A stretch of DNA of 64,000 nt from Helianthus annuus. Lineage: Eukaryota; Streptophyta; Magnoliopsida; Asterales; Asteraceae. Shown one piece after another: positions 1 to 11,674 of the stretch. Position 1 is the stretch's first letter. Each line of letters begins with the position of its first letter. The position numbers and the translations under genes were made by a program. Below the pieces are notes generated by a model. That model saw only the letters and a program-made list of their open reading frames with translations. It did no database searches and was not told the origin of the DNA. The DNA lies in assembly GCF_002127325.2 (NCBI RefSeq), contig NC_035433.2, positions 12,744,111 through 12,808,110 on the forward strand, written 5' to 3'.

Positions 1-2570
1 AAACCAGCGGCTTTGAAATCTGTCCGACACCAAGTTTGTCATCTTATCTTGTCTTTCTATAAAACAACAATTAAAAGGCAGAATTAAAATACAACACAAA
101 TCACTAGACATACATGAAAAAGAAAATTTAGAGTGTAAGAATCAATAAAAGGTGTTTATGAGACGCGCCGCTTGTGACCTACTCGAGATTGCCTCACTAA
201 AAGCTCAAACTGAGCCTAAAATAATTTCGTTTAATAAACAAGCCCAAGCTTCATATACCGAGCTTGGCTAGGCTCGCAAGCCCAAAAAAGCTGCTTATTT
301 ATAAATACATAATAATTTTTATTTAACACAAAAGATATATGTCAGAACATTCACTATGGAATTCTCATCTTTATTTATATAATTTAACTAAAAAACAGAC
401 AAAAACTTGTTCAACTTTTAAAAACCTCCTACATCTGGTTCCTCATATCTACCTCTATTCAATTAAAGAATCACTTATTCATTTTTCTCTTTCTTCAACT
501 CACAACCACTCACGAAAAAAATATAGAGTGAATAGTAATTCCAAATAGTGTGTGTGTGTGTGTGGAATCACTATTCAATTTATTTTAAAGAAACGGATGG
601 GGTGCAAAAATAGATGAAAACCTTAAAATGTTCCTTAACTTATAGGGTTGGAGATAGTATAGGGATTCCAATGTGAATGCGCTTACGTAATCATGATAAA
701 AATAACTAAATGATATATATTATGTTAAATATAAAATTATAATCATTAATACATATAAAGGTAATCATATAGGTAAATAATAAAAATATAAACGAGTAAA
801 ACTCGAGCTTGAAAAACTTTTCACGAGACAGGCTCAAGCTTGGCTTTGTTTACGCCCCTAACTGCATCATATATCCAAAAATAGAAGAAAATGCAAGAAG
901 ACAACATACTACCGTTAGATTTTGAATTGGTATGAGATGGTGTCATTGAAAAGCCCTCCCTCTGCAAGTCAACCTGCTAATCATCATGAATAGCTTATCT
1001 TAATTTCATAACTAATTGCCATGTTGATATAGTATGTATGCTAAATCTGCTAGAGCATCATTAACTCACCTCTGGTGCACATTGCTCATCCGAACGATTA
1101 AACACAGGATCAACATCAGATGCCAGATTAGCATTCTCTGTACCTAATGATTCATAATCAAAATTTTCCTTGCCTGTAACACATTCACAAGATTCCAATA
1201 TAGGGCCTTTTGATAATATATTGGCATTGTAAACCTGTTTTGGGGAAATGGAATCAGAATCATTGTGTGAACCACCACACTCATTGCCCTTGTGTTTCGC
1301 ATTAGATATATAATTTTCAGAGGCAAAACTATCGTTAACAATAGATAGAGAGCCATAACCGGTCAGATCAACAGTCAAGCCCACGTCTTCATATGCATCT
1401 GCCATGGTCAAGTCATCCACATCTGAAAGAAAGTCAAAGTCAACCTCGTTACTTGACTCAATTGAGTTACTGAGGTTCTCCAAACGTGCCTGTTTTAGGC
1501 GTATTGCAGCTTCAAGTACAGATGAGGCAACCAAAAGTTCATCTTTTAACAGCTTGTGTATGGTTAATGCTTCTGATGCTGCAACAGCTAGTTCAACTGC
1601 ATCACTGATGTCAACTTTTCTACATCTCTCCTTGAAGCTGGGAGATTTGGGATGTGCAATTTCAAAATCGCCCTTCTGTTGGCTTGGAAGCGCACCCTCC
1701 TCTGGGATAACTCTAGCCTCTGGCTGCTGTACCAGGAGAGGTTCAGATTTATCTGCTTGAGATCTACTGAGAGATTCTTCATTTGAGGACAGATGAAGAT
1801 GATATTGAACTTGATGCTGAGAAGCGAGATCAAACTCTTAGAAAAGAAGTAAAACACATGATGGACAGGTATCATATAAATCTAGAGTAGGCATGTTAGG
1901 ATTCATCTAAAAAAATGTAATGGAGTGTTTATTGGAATGCTGCTTGCTTACATTGGTAGAAGATGAAGGAAAACTCATGGGATCCCCAGATAAGAATAAA
2001 TGGAGGGTGCCATCATGCCCATTTCCTCCTCCTGTGGCGATTTGTTGAATTTCCTAGTTAAGAAAAATCATTCATTTAGACAGACAGATGAAACAACAAC
2101 CATCATATAAGCCGTCGCCTTGTGGCGTGGGAGGATGTGTCTTTCTTGCTAGCCAGCCAGCCAGAAATAGTGTCAATAAGTAACTTGTCTACTAAGTGTA
2201 TGATATCATTATTGTTCCACTTTTAAATTGAACAAGTGCCCGGCCCCCCTCGTCTACATAAATTGTTGTGTGCAATTTGGTATCTTGAAAAAGAAAGAAA
2301 GAAAGAAACGGAATGGTGTAGCAATAACGAAGCGTATGAGAGTCATATTCACCTGAGCAGAAGAAGAAGAAGGAGGAGAGATGGTGGAAGGCTGAAGCCA
2401 CGCAGGAAGCCAGGCCTCCTCCTGTTGCATACACATACATACATACATACATACATAAACAAACAAACAAACCTAATAATAATAATAACAAAGTAAAGAG
2501 AAGAGAAGAGAAGAGAAGACGAGTATACCTCAGAGAAGTGGGGTGGACGAAACCCTAACAAACTCCTCAT
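1..2570 (-). CDS. Unrecognised multi-exon plant gene, 5' part (3' end outside window)
   Basis: Reading the minus strand, five exons join in one frame with GT-AG borders: 2529-2570 (from ATG, MRSLLGFRPPHFSE), 1952-2053, 1070-1816, 913-973 and 1-56, where the window cuts it. Exon phases are 0, 0, 0 and 1, and the last junction completes a GAA codon, which supports the model. The large third exon (249 codons) has an Ala/Leu-rich helical stretch (ISDAVELAVAASEALTIHKL, then VLEAAIRLKQARLE) and an acidic run (DFDFLSDVDDLTMADAYED), followed by a Ser/Asn/Asp-rich tail. No membrane segment or catalytic motif is visible. It looks like a soluble, probably nuclear protein, but I do not recognise the family. 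An earlier start in the same open frame is possible. Which exons are real is moderately sure; the function is unknown. Confidence 0.6.
57..912 (-). other. Intron 4 of the left-edge gene, carrying a degenerate TE
   Basis: This stretch lies between two exons of the left-edge gene. It contains GAGCTTGGCTCG-like blocks in opposite orientations near 180-292 and 790-860, the pattern of a decayed short inverted-repeat transposon. A short GT microsatellite lies at about 547-563. No coding signal is seen. Confidence 0.45.
2054..2528 (-). repeat. Intron 1 of the left-edge gene, with compound microsatellites
   Basis: Simple repeats fill the putative first intron: AAGAAG-type purine runs (about 2286-2310 and 2360-2375), a CATA run passing into AAAC (about 2430-2472), and AGAGA/GAGAA (about 2497-2520). 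Short frames across these runs are artefacts of the repeats. Confidence 0.6.
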
Positions 2571-2712
2571 TGCCCCCAATATTTTCTGGAGGTAGGACTG
2601 GTGGGATAACAATAATAATTTTACCCTTTTAGGTCAGCCTCAGGGTCAGGCGGTGTGTCTAGTCTATATCACAACTTTGTTCAATTCACTTTGATCGATA
2701 TCACGAATTTAT

Positions 2713-3990
2713 TAGTAAATCAAAAATGTCTTTTATCTTAACACTATACTATACTGCAAAGTGTGTTCTTAGTCTTCAAAAATTATAAAAAAACGTACTT
2801 TATGTTTGCAAACTCTTATAAGTTATGTCATTTAGCCTTAACTCGGTTAATTTTTATGGTTAAATCTGACCAAATGAACCCCACATGAAGATATTTTGGT
2901 CATTTTACTCTAAATACAAAAATAAATAATCATTAACATAATAAATAAAAACTGTTTTAAATTATTATATGTATTTATAATTCTATACATACACAAACAT
3001 AAATACCTCTCTCTCTCTCTAACAACCACTGCCTGTTCTCACCACCATCGCATGTTCCCATCACCACCACCACCTTGCCACCACCTCCATACACCCAATT
3101 AGACAACCACCACCTCCACACACCCCACATCACCTGTCACCACCACTCAAACCTGCCACCAACATCCGCCTTACCACCACCCGACCACAACTCACCCCAC
3201 ACTACATCTCACCGCCACTTAAACCCACCACTAACATCTGCCCCCTACAGCCACAACCCACCACTGCAAAGCATAACCCCCAAATTCCATCTTCCACAAA
3301 CACCACTTCATCGATTCAATCTAAAAACCATCATCAAATATAAAAGATACAAAGAAGATTGTGTTCTAAAAACACACAAACACACCATACATCAGGTTTC
3401 AATCACTCGACGCCTGAGACTTATGGATCTGGTAAAACGGCGACGACTTATGGATCTTGCGGAACGACGAAGACTTATGGATCTCCAACGACGGATCTGG
3501 CAGTGTGTACTAAAAACCCCACTGTTTTCCGGCTTATTGATATGTAGAACGATGGTGGCGGCTTATGGATATCCGATGCCGACGGCGACGGAACTGGATG
3601 TTGTGATTCTGGTATACAAGAATTGCTGAATAAGTGGTTGAACAAATCCCTTGGATTCTCTTTTTCAACATTCAGATTGTAGAGAGAGAGAGATAGTTGA
3701 GGCAGAGAGAGATTGAGTTTTGAGATGGAGAGAGAGACTGAGTTTTGAGATGGAGAGGGGGTTTTATCTTTATTATTTTAGTTTTAGGGTAAAATGACCA
3801 ATATACCCTCATGTGGGATTCAGTTGGTTAGATTTAACCACAAAAAATTAAATAAGTTAGGGCTAAAGGACATAACTTGCAAATGTTTGCAAACATCGAG
3901 TACGTTTTTTTGTACATTTTGAAGACAAAGGAAAAAGGACACACTTTACAATTTACTGTTAATATAAAGGACGATTTTGGTAATTTACTC
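2713..3990. mobile_element. Non-autonomous Mutator-like TIR element, about 1.3 kb
   Basis: The two ends are long inverted repeats of about 200 bp. Both ends carry the blocks ACGTACT, TTTGCAAAC, AAGTTATGTC and a CCCCACATGA-like block, in opposite orientations. The right end reads TAATTTACTC, the complement of the GAGTAAATTA terminus of the giant element at 5730-20407, so the two share a TIR family. Inside are mirror-image CT/GA tracts (about 3005-3022 and 3680-3710) and a CCACC-rich stretch. No transposase frame is seen. A clear 9-bp target duplication was not found, so the outermost bases are approximate. Confidence 0.6.
3415..3510 (+). repeat. Short tandem repeat around CTTATGGATCT
   Basis: The block CTTATGGATCT recurs three times at roughly 28-30 bp spacing inside the 1.3 kb element, and a fourth, diverged copy lies near 3562. 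The unit encodes a repeated short peptide in one frame, but no gene context supports translation. Confidence 0.5.
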
Positions 3991-4029
3991 TTTCTTTTGA
4001 TATTTTTTTAGTTGTTATATCGAGTGTCC

Positions 4030-5280
4030 GTTTTAAATAGGTTTTCTTCTTTAACCAAATACCACTCAGATGAACGTTTTAAAGCAAGACTTGTAACACA
4101 TGATTACCCACATATATATGTAGTCTCGTTGTCAAGACATATACGATACGCATTGTTATATCTCTTTCCACTATTAATAATTGGAAGCTTAATCACCTTT
4201 ATGTCAAAAATGAATTATTGCATGGATATCTTAGTGAAATTGTTTATATGAAACAACCATCTGGTTTTGCTCATTCAAAGTTTCCTAATCATGTATGTCG
4301 CTTAAATAAAGCCTTGTATGGTCTTAAACAAACACGAACGTGCTAGGTTTTAGTGGTTGAGCAATTTTCTTCAACATGATGGCTTTACTTGTAACTAAAA
4401 GGACACTTCTCTTTTTGTCTTCAAACAAGATTCTTATATCATGTTTTGTTAGTTTATGTTAATGGCTTAATTTTAACTCGCAACCAAGAACACGTCATTG
4501 TTTTATTTATCTCTTGATTAAACAATGAGTACGCAATCAAAGATCTTGGAGATCTTAATTATCTTTTTGGTCTTGAGGTGACATACACCAATGATGGCTT
4601 GTTCCTAATTAGTTAAAGTATGCACAAGACATCCGTGAGCTAGCCGATATACTAAATTCTAGACCCGTGCATATGTCACTCGCTCCCCATGAGTCGTCAC
4701 CACAAGAGGTAATCCTTTTAAGGACCCAACCCTTCATTGTTCACTTGCAAATATTACATAACCAGACATTTCATATGCAATGAATCAACGTAGACAGTTT
4801 CTACAGGCACCAGTTGTTTCTCATCTTCGGTGTGTCGAAAGTATTCTTCGTTATGTTGAAGGAATTCTCCCTTATGGTTTATTGTTTACCAAGCCGAACA
4901 ACGCTACTATTCTTGGTTAATCTGATGTTGATTGGCTCAGTGTATTAAGACCCGTAGATCCCGGCTTATGGTTACTTCATCTTCCTTGGTGGTAATCTTG
5001 TCTCATGGAATGCTAAGAAACGACTGAATGTCTCTCCTTCCAGCTAGGAATTTGAGTATAGAGCCATTGTAACACAACAGCTAAAATTGTTTAGATAACT
5101 CGTTTATTAAAAGAATTTCACGCTTTACCACCTAATAGGCCCACGTTATTATGTAATAATTGAATTGCCCTATTTATGACCTAGAATCCGGTCTCTCGTA
5201 AATGAGCCAAACACGTTAAAACCACAATTTGAGTACTTTCGTGCTATGTTTCGTCTCGGACCACCACCATTTTGCCCTAG
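4030..5280 (+). pseudogene. Decayed Ty1-copia reverse transcriptase/RNase H
   Basis: Fragments in several frames match the order of a Ty1-copia polyprotein. They include KYHSDERFKARLV near 4060, a stretch near 4247-4340 ending in RLNKALYGLKQT, LGLEVTYTNDGLF near 4570, and LLFTKPNNATILG near 4880. Many stops and frameshifts separate them, so nothing functional remains. gag, protease and integrase are not visible in the window. The orientation fits the LTR-like sequence that follows. Confidence 0.75.
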
Positions 5281-5430
5281 GGGATATTAGAATTACTTTA
5301 GTAACGTAACATAGCTTGTACACTTATTGTAGTTTGTTTACTTTCTATGTACAATTCTTGTAATACTTATTCATATATTATATCCTTAATCTTCACCGAA
5401 TCGGGTGTGTTGAGGCTTTAACCTTTACGA
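5278..5430 (+). repeat. Probable 3' LTR remnant of the Ty1-copia copy
   Basis: AT-rich sequence directly downstream of the dead copia RNase H begins near GATATTAGAATTACTTTAG and ends near ACCGAATCGGGTGTGTTGAG. Its position and composition fit the start of a copia LTR. No second LTR is visible for comparison. Confidence 0.45.
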
Positions 5431-5720
5431 CAGTAAATTGCCAAAATTGTTGTAAAGATAAAAAAAAATAAAAAAATAAATGAGTAAATTGCCAAAATTA
5501 TCTCTGAGATTTGAGAATTGCCAAAATCATCCATGACTTAACAAGAAATTTAACTGAGTTAGGGATTTGGATAGAAATGATAACAAAAATAAAACCTCAG
5601 GAACCCAGACACAAAAGACTCTAAATTATTTTATATTTTTTATCATTTAAAAGTGTTTCATATCAAAAGTTGATCACATGGACTCTAATTCAGTAGCGTC
5701 ATATTAAGATTTTGGTCTTA
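5431..5720. other. Intergenic, TE debris
   Basis: AT-rich sequence with two near-repeats of a TTGCCAAAAT block (about 5490 and 5520). It resembles the edge of another GAGTAAATT-type inverted-repeat element. No coding signal is seen. Confidence 0.35.
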
Positions 5721-5729
5721 AATTTTCAA

Positions 5730-5985
5730 GAGTAAATTACAAAGTTCGTCCTTTATGTATGTCATTTATTACAAACTATGTCCTTTATCTTTAATAAGCT
5801 CAGAAAACATACTTAATGTTTGCAAACCCTTACGTGTTATGTCCTTTAGCCTTAACTCAGTTATTTTTTATAGTTAAATCTGACCTAGTGTACCCCACAT
5901 AAGGGTATTTTAGTCATTTACTAAAAAAAGTATTTTAATAATTCTAATAAATTAAAACAAAATTAATTAAATATATTATATATAT
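5730..5985 (+). repeat. Left terminal inverted repeat of the giant Mutator-like element
   Basis: This is the inverted counterpart of 20160-20407. The match continues into an AT-rich tail near ATATATTATATATATAC on both sides. It belongs to the same TIR family as 2713-3990. Confidence 0.7.
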
Positions 5986-5989
5986 ACTC

Positions 5990-6890
5990 TCTCTAAAATA
6001 CAGACCTACCCTCACCACCACCTCCGGCGACTTGTCACTACCACCTCCTGCACAATCAATTTCCAAAATCAATGCAAATGAGAAACATGTTATCACCAAT
6101 CAATTTCCACCTGCCACCACATCCACACACCACCTGTTATCATCAATCAAACCAAACACCCACATCTACCCCCACCACTGTCACCGAAAAGAAAGAAAAT
6201 AAGAAACATGAGGGGATCCAAAAGAATCTGAGATGAACAAGAACAGGGACCTTTGTTTACCGTCGCACCACCGTCGCCGTGCTCGCCGCTGCCGTCGTCT
6301 CCCTCTCTCTCTCACCTGCCACCACAGCCACACACCACCTGCCCCTTTATTTGGTCTGCGAATACCCAAAAATTACAGACGGTGAATCGCCGGAATTTAG
6401 TTTGAAGATGGGGCAGTGGTAGCGGTTTGGTTGCGTGTGTCAAAGACAGAGAGGGGTAGAGAAAGAGTGGTGCAGTGTTGGGGGTGCACTGAACTAGAAG
6501 GCGGCAATCTTAATCGGAGGACAGGGGAGATCTAAACCGGAAGACGGCGGCTAGGGTTTCGATCCGAGAGAGAGAAAGAGAGAGAGGAGGGGTGAGTGTG
6601 GGAGTTCTTGGTCGCTGGAGTTGGGCGATGGTGTTACACCAGAGAAGAAGACCAGTTGGTGGGGTGGTAGGTGGGTGGTGGGTGGTGGTTGTGGTAGGGT
6701 AGTCAGAGAGAGAAGAAGGAGGAGGATGGGGTTTGTTTATATCTCTATATATATAAATAAGATGTGATGTGGGCTAGGTGGCATTGGATTTTGGACAATT
6801 TTGCTGATGTGGCAACTTTTTAAGTGAGTTTAGGAGGGAAATTGGCTTTTGCTTCTACGTTCACTATTTTCACACAAAATAGGCGGGATC
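5990..6890. other. Subterminal GC-richer region of the giant element
   Basis: CCACC-rich sequence (about 6000-6180) passes into GA-rich and GGTGG-rich sequence (about 6400-6720). The layout resembles the interior of the 1.3 kb sibling at 2713-3990. Short frames such as one at 6181-6369 on the minus strand are low-complexity, and I do not regard them as genes. Confidence 0.4.
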
Positions 6891-6931
6891 CGTTTTGAGT
6901 TCGGATCATCCTACACCCGTTCATTCGGATC

Positions 6932-7107
6932 TATATAAAAAGCCACAACCATCACTTTTTCACCCATTATTCTCTCTAAACCCTAACCGACAACTTCATC
7001 TCCTACATCAGATCCATCATCATGTATTCATCTTCTTCATTCGTCCTGTAAATCAAACAATCCTTATTTTTCCTTAATCCTCTGCATTCCTTCGGATCGA
7101 CAAGCAG
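6932..7107 (+). promoter_or_regulatory. TATA box and leader exon of a captured gene
   Basis: A TATATAAA box near 6932 precedes a pyrimidine-rich leader with CTCTCTAAACCCTAACC and ends at a consensus 5' splice site (CAG|GTAGTC at 7107/7108). The following T-rich intron-like sequence with repeated GTTAGGGTTT and TTGATTTGATTTT blocks is typical of plant first introns. This suggests that the 5' end of a host gene was captured in the mobile element. Transcription itself is not shown. Confidence 0.4.
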
Positions 7108-8809
7108 GTAGTCTTGATTTTTTGTTTTGCTATTCTTCCCAAACCCTAACGTCAATCACATGATTCATCTAATCAAACCCTAATGCCGATTAAATAGCCT
7201 GAAGCCCCGTTTTATTTACCGCTCCGAAGGTTTAATCTGGATATGTTTTGGTTGTTGTGTTTTCATTGATTTGATTCAATCGTGATTTCGGATTCAAGCG
7301 ATCTTCTCTGATTCAAGCTTTGGTGATCGAATGTGTTGTGTTTTGATGTCTTGATAATCCATTTCACATTTTCGGGTTTGATTAGGATTTATTTTTATTC
7401 AGATTTCGTTTTTTTTTTCAAATTAGTTTTAGTTAGGGTTTTTTTTCCAGATTTATTACATTGTTTTGTTCAGACTAGGGTTTGTTTTTGATTAATTGTT
7501 TTCATTAATTTGATTTTACTTTTGATGTTTATCTTACCGTTCGATTCCTCTCCATCAAATTTTTTTGTTAAGATTAGGATTTTTGATCAATTGTTTTCAT
7601 TGATTTGATTTTACTTTTGATGGTTGTGTTTCAAGGCACAGGGCGGCGGCTAGGGTTCCACCACCACATAAAGTTGACACTTCTCTCTCATTGTTATTGT
7701 TTTACCATACCCGGATTTTGACCCGACTACATAAACTCCTTAATTAACCTAATTACTCATTCGCCTCATTCAACAATGCTGCTGTGCAAAACACGGTATG
7801 ATTTCGAAATTCTCACATATTATTCAAATTAGTATGTTCATCTAATAGATTTTGTTTGTATTTTCTATAGATATATACTCAATTATATCGTATTTAGGGA
7901 TTTTAACATTCATGTCGTTTTAGATGATCTTATTTTTGTTTAGATATTTTTTCCAGATCTTTGTTTTAGCCGTTCGTGATTCAAATGATATTCAAATGAT
8001 TTATTAATCTATTCATCATATTCAAATGATTCGTTATCTACTTGTATTTTAAGTTTTGATTTCGATTGCACAATTAGGAGCTGATCGTTTTGAATTGAAC
8101 GATGCCTAATTCATAAAACTTATTGCTATACAAATTATACCTTATTACATCAAGATTTTATAGTGACATTCAACTTTTTTTGTAGAAACTTACGACATTC
8201 TCACATCAGATTTTGAAGCTGCAAACAAAAGATGACCAGGGATAGAATTTCGCAGTAGTCAGTGGGACAGTGCACGTCCAGAAAAGTTTTTGACGAATTA
8301 GGTAAGTATCAAAAATTTACTTCTTGTTCCGGTTCTAAAGCATGTCCAGCGTTCTCATTACTTAGATTTATGATGCTGTATCAAAAATATTAGCATTTGA
8401 GGTGATAGATAGGGGGTTGGGTAATGGTTGAATACGGGTTCATGGTGCTGACATTAGTATTTGTGGCCCAAATGTGAACCTACAGCGTGCAGCCCTAATA
8501 TGCACCCACTGTGACCCGTATTGGACCCCTAAATTAAAATTCTATCATTCATTTGCAAGTAGATGCCTTAAATGCTTTAATATAGTTTGTTTTACCTGTT
8601 AAGCCTAATAACAATAAACTTCATGACGCCCCTGCTCCTAGCAAAGCTTACGAGGAGAGCAAAAATCAGGCCTTAATTGATACACCAACGGTGGGTTGTC
8701 AGTAATGAGATTTCTGATATTTAGTTTTGTGTTTGTGATGTTTTGATTTTAAGTCAGGGGACTGATATTAGCATGTTGACTTGCAACCGTTTTTTCCATT
8801 TGTGTTTAA

Positions 8810-9162
8810 GATGGAATTTTGCTTCTGGAGGTGAACAGGATGCTAAGGGCAGGAGGATACTTTGTCTGGGCTGCGCAGCCTGTTTATAAACATGAAAATA
8901 AGCTTCAAGAACAGTGGAAAAGTAATTATTTTAATCCAGCACTAAGCGAAGTTACAAAATATGCTTATTACAAGTTTTAATAACATATATATCCTTTGCT
9001 TACATAAGATAGTGGTTAGATCAAGTATCTTACACCTCCAAGTTATGAATTTTAAATTCTTTTAATCAATGTTTTTTTATCTTTTTCCCTGTTTCAAAAT
9101 CCATTTTTTTGATGAACTCAACTGCAGAAATGGAGAATCTTACTAGTCGGTTATGTTGGGAG
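8810..9162 (+). pseudogene. Captured fragment of a PMT-type methyltransferase gene (two exons)
   Basis: Exon 8810-8921 encodes a peptide with [17 protein letters not shown] and then [16 protein letters not shown]. Exon 9128-9162 continues in phase with MENLTSRLCWE. The 206-bp intron between them has GTAATT and TGCAG borders. The peptide matches the conserved methyltransferase core of plant PMT proteins (the QUASIMODO2-like putative pectin methyltransferase family of the Golgi), where an LRPGG-type motif is followed by this block. Only about 50 codons remain. After CWE the sequence changes abruptly to unrelated DNA that carries a direct repeat, CCTAAGCATTCCACGT, at about 9165 and 9221. The fragment therefore cannot encode an enzyme. 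Intact phase across the intron indicates capture of genomic DNA rather than cDNA. Confidence 0.65.
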
Positions 9163-10950
9163 CAACCTAAGCATTCCACGTGGTCGCGGAGAGGACACAT
9201 GTCACCCCATGGTTAAGCCACCTAAGCATTCCACGTAGAATCTTCTATTGGAAAAAAAAATCTAGATCAGGTTAGAGATCATAAATAGGCAACCATATAT
9301 ACAAGTACTTGGATGTCTAAAACATAAGACAATTAAATGGTTTATTTCATGCAGGAAGAGTGGTCCTTCCGCCTTTGGAATTCTAGCGCAACCAAAAGGT
9401 CATTTATGATGAGGTTTGTATTCTTTTTTTTTAATTTACTCTCCTGTTTCAACACCGGTCCTATGACTTTTTTCACGAATTATGTGCATTTTTAGGATTT
9501 ATGTTTAAGATTTCTATATGATCATGGGGTTTTTTTTTGTTTGTTTTTTTAGGAGGCAAGATTGAGCAGGTGAACGATCAAGAGGAAGAAGACGAGGATG
9601 ATGGTTATGGCGACTTTGTGAAAACTTATGATGATTTATCACTGCCATCTTTGAAGCTCTGATTTAAATGTGTTTAAATTGTGCTAATCGTTCCTTCTGG
9701 TGGTGGGCGACTTCGTCATTCAAGCCACTTATCCTTCCTACAAGAGGATGAAGCCAAGGGGTCACAAAAATAACAAATAGTTAAAAAAATATGTTTGCCG
9801 ATTTAAGGAATCTTGCAAAATATACCACTCATGTTGCTCGTATGACCCCCTCACTATTTGTCTGTTATTCCATCTAGCTGCTTAATAATTTTCATTGTGA
9901 CAACTGGTTGACCTCAAACTGGACAAATCTGTCGCTGGCCACTGCGGATTGGTTGGGTCTGTTGGTGTTTGTCGCTTCTGCACCCTTGGCTACACCAAAC
10001 TCATCCTCTGCGCGCAGTCTGAGTTAGACGTTACCAAATTTGTAAGTTCTATATACTTTTCCGAGGCTGCTTTGAGGTTATTATTAATATTCCAACTGAG
10101 TTTTGTAGTGGGATCACCTTGACTCACTTATGTCATAAGTGAAGCAAATCAATGCAACTTCCAACAAGATTTAGGTTTATCACTAATTGCTATACAATTG
10201 AGACCATTAAAGATGGGAAGCCTCTTCGTGGAGTTTTGTTCTCAAACAACCCATACTCCAAAAAGTCAGCTGCTAATGATTTAAGAAGGTAAATTTATTA
10301 ATATATACTGAAATCGATATACTAATAACTTAATTCACTTTATGCTTATTCAATCTGTTGTATTTGGGCTTAATAAACAATAGGAAGAGTTGCAGTTGAC
10401 AATGGGAAAAGGTTTTTGAGCATCTTATGAAAGATACCATAAGAACTCCTGAACACTAGACTTCCAGGTGCCACCTCAGCTACTGCGAATATGAAAATTT
10501 AAGCAGCTTCTAACGTGTCTATCACATGAGGTGATGTCATTACATTTGGATAAAAAGTACTCTCGGTCAATCAAGCTGACTCGAATCAACCTGAACCCAC
10601 ACATAATTACTCTTTTGACCTGTTTCCTAACCTGGCTTTCGGCCCATCTTTCCTAAATCGTTATCTTTCTGTTTATTGTTTTTCGCCCAGAACTGGCAGC
10701 ACCGGTGGTGGTGGAGTGAGGAAACAGTCAAACAAAAGAGACACAAGAAGGATAACTAAAGATGAAAATTGACATGGTACCTTTTTTAATCTTTAATAAA
10801 TATTTGTGAAGAAGCAATATAAGAAATATGAAATGATTTCGACATCAATTCTGGAACCTTTTACGTTATGTATTGATATTTGCTTCTTTTTTGTCAACCG
10901 CTTTTAATCCCTGCCGATTGCTAGGTAGTCTCAGTTTCTCCCTAGGGATG
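9163..10950 (+). pseudogene. Further exon-like fragments of unknown host genes
   Basis: Several short open stretches have splice-like borders. At about 9357-9413 a peptide GRVVLPPLEF is interrupted by TAG and ends at GAG|GTTTGT. At about 9552-9662 an acidic tail (EEEDEDDGYGDFVKTYDDL) ends in a stop. At about 10165-10290 a stretch includes IKDGKPLRGVLFSN and KKSAANDLRR and ends at AG|GTAAAT, with a possible following exon from about 10384. I do not recognise the proteins. No single frame joins them. They read as shuffled pieces of one or more genes within the giant mobile element. Confidence 0.4.
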
Positions 10951-11115
10951 AGCTCAGTACCGGTACCGAAAATCGCTAAATAGGGTACCGGTACCGCAAA
11001 TGCTTAGTACGGTATCGGTACTGGTATTTGAAGGTAAAATCCGATAAAATACCGGTAAAAGTGGGTACCAAATCGGTACTGAAAATAATTCGGTACCGGT
11101 ACCAACTGGTTGTCC
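10950..11115. repeat. GGTACCGGTACC-rich repeat island
   Basis: Palindromic units of the form CGGTACCGGTACC recur at least six times in 165 bp, mixed with AATACCGGTAAAA-type spacers. They are dense, self-complementary and unlike the surrounding AT-rich DNA. The sequence may be the end of a further transposon. No gene overlaps. Confidence 0.5.
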
Positions 11116-11669
11116 CCATTTTTTCCCTTGCATTAAAAGTATTTATCTGTAAAATGTAGGTAAAAGTCCATGGGGTTTATTCTTGCCGTTTGTCCTGGAT
11201 TAAATCAACAATTGAAATCAGTGTTTTTTCACAGTAACAGTATGCTCCTTATAAGTTGTTATTTAAAATTCAAAGTGGCTACTATTCGAACTATTGATGC
11301 AGCATACCATTATTCTTTGTGGATATTGAACCTCCGCCATTGATTCGTGATTTTTTTTTTGCATTAACGGACATATATTTTGATGGAAAGAAGTTCCTTT
11401 GATGTCGTTATGGCAGCATGCATACCTGTGAATACAACATTTTTTTGTATATTTTGGTGTGCAATACCTTTAATCCTTTTTTTTTTTTGCAAGTATGGGT
11501 TTTTAGTAGTGCGATCGGGCTCAATTTATTTTGTGTTCTTTTTTAGCTCCTGTGTTGGTTTAAAGAGGGGTGATCTTATTCATTAGATGTGATTTGGCAA
11601 TTGATAATATGGGTGGAGATAGTTTATTTGGCTAGGAAGGCTAGGAAGTGATCTTGATCATCCATTAAG
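11116..11669. other. Interior of the giant element between captured fragments and the Tat insertion
   Basis: T-rich sequence with intron-like composition. A 68-codon frame at 11380-11586 is rich in Phe and Cys and carries no recognisable domain. Nothing here is supported as a gene. Confidence 0.35.
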
Positions 11670-11674
11670 TTAAT

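Noticed and set aside
1404..1760. 118-codon plus-strand frame
   Set aside because: Opposite strand of the large third exon of the left-edge gene; Ser/Ala-rich shadow.
3075..3629. 184-codon His/Pro/Thr-rich plus-strand frame
   Set aside because: Arises from CCACC-type low-complexity DNA inside a TIR element; no start context, splice signals or domain.
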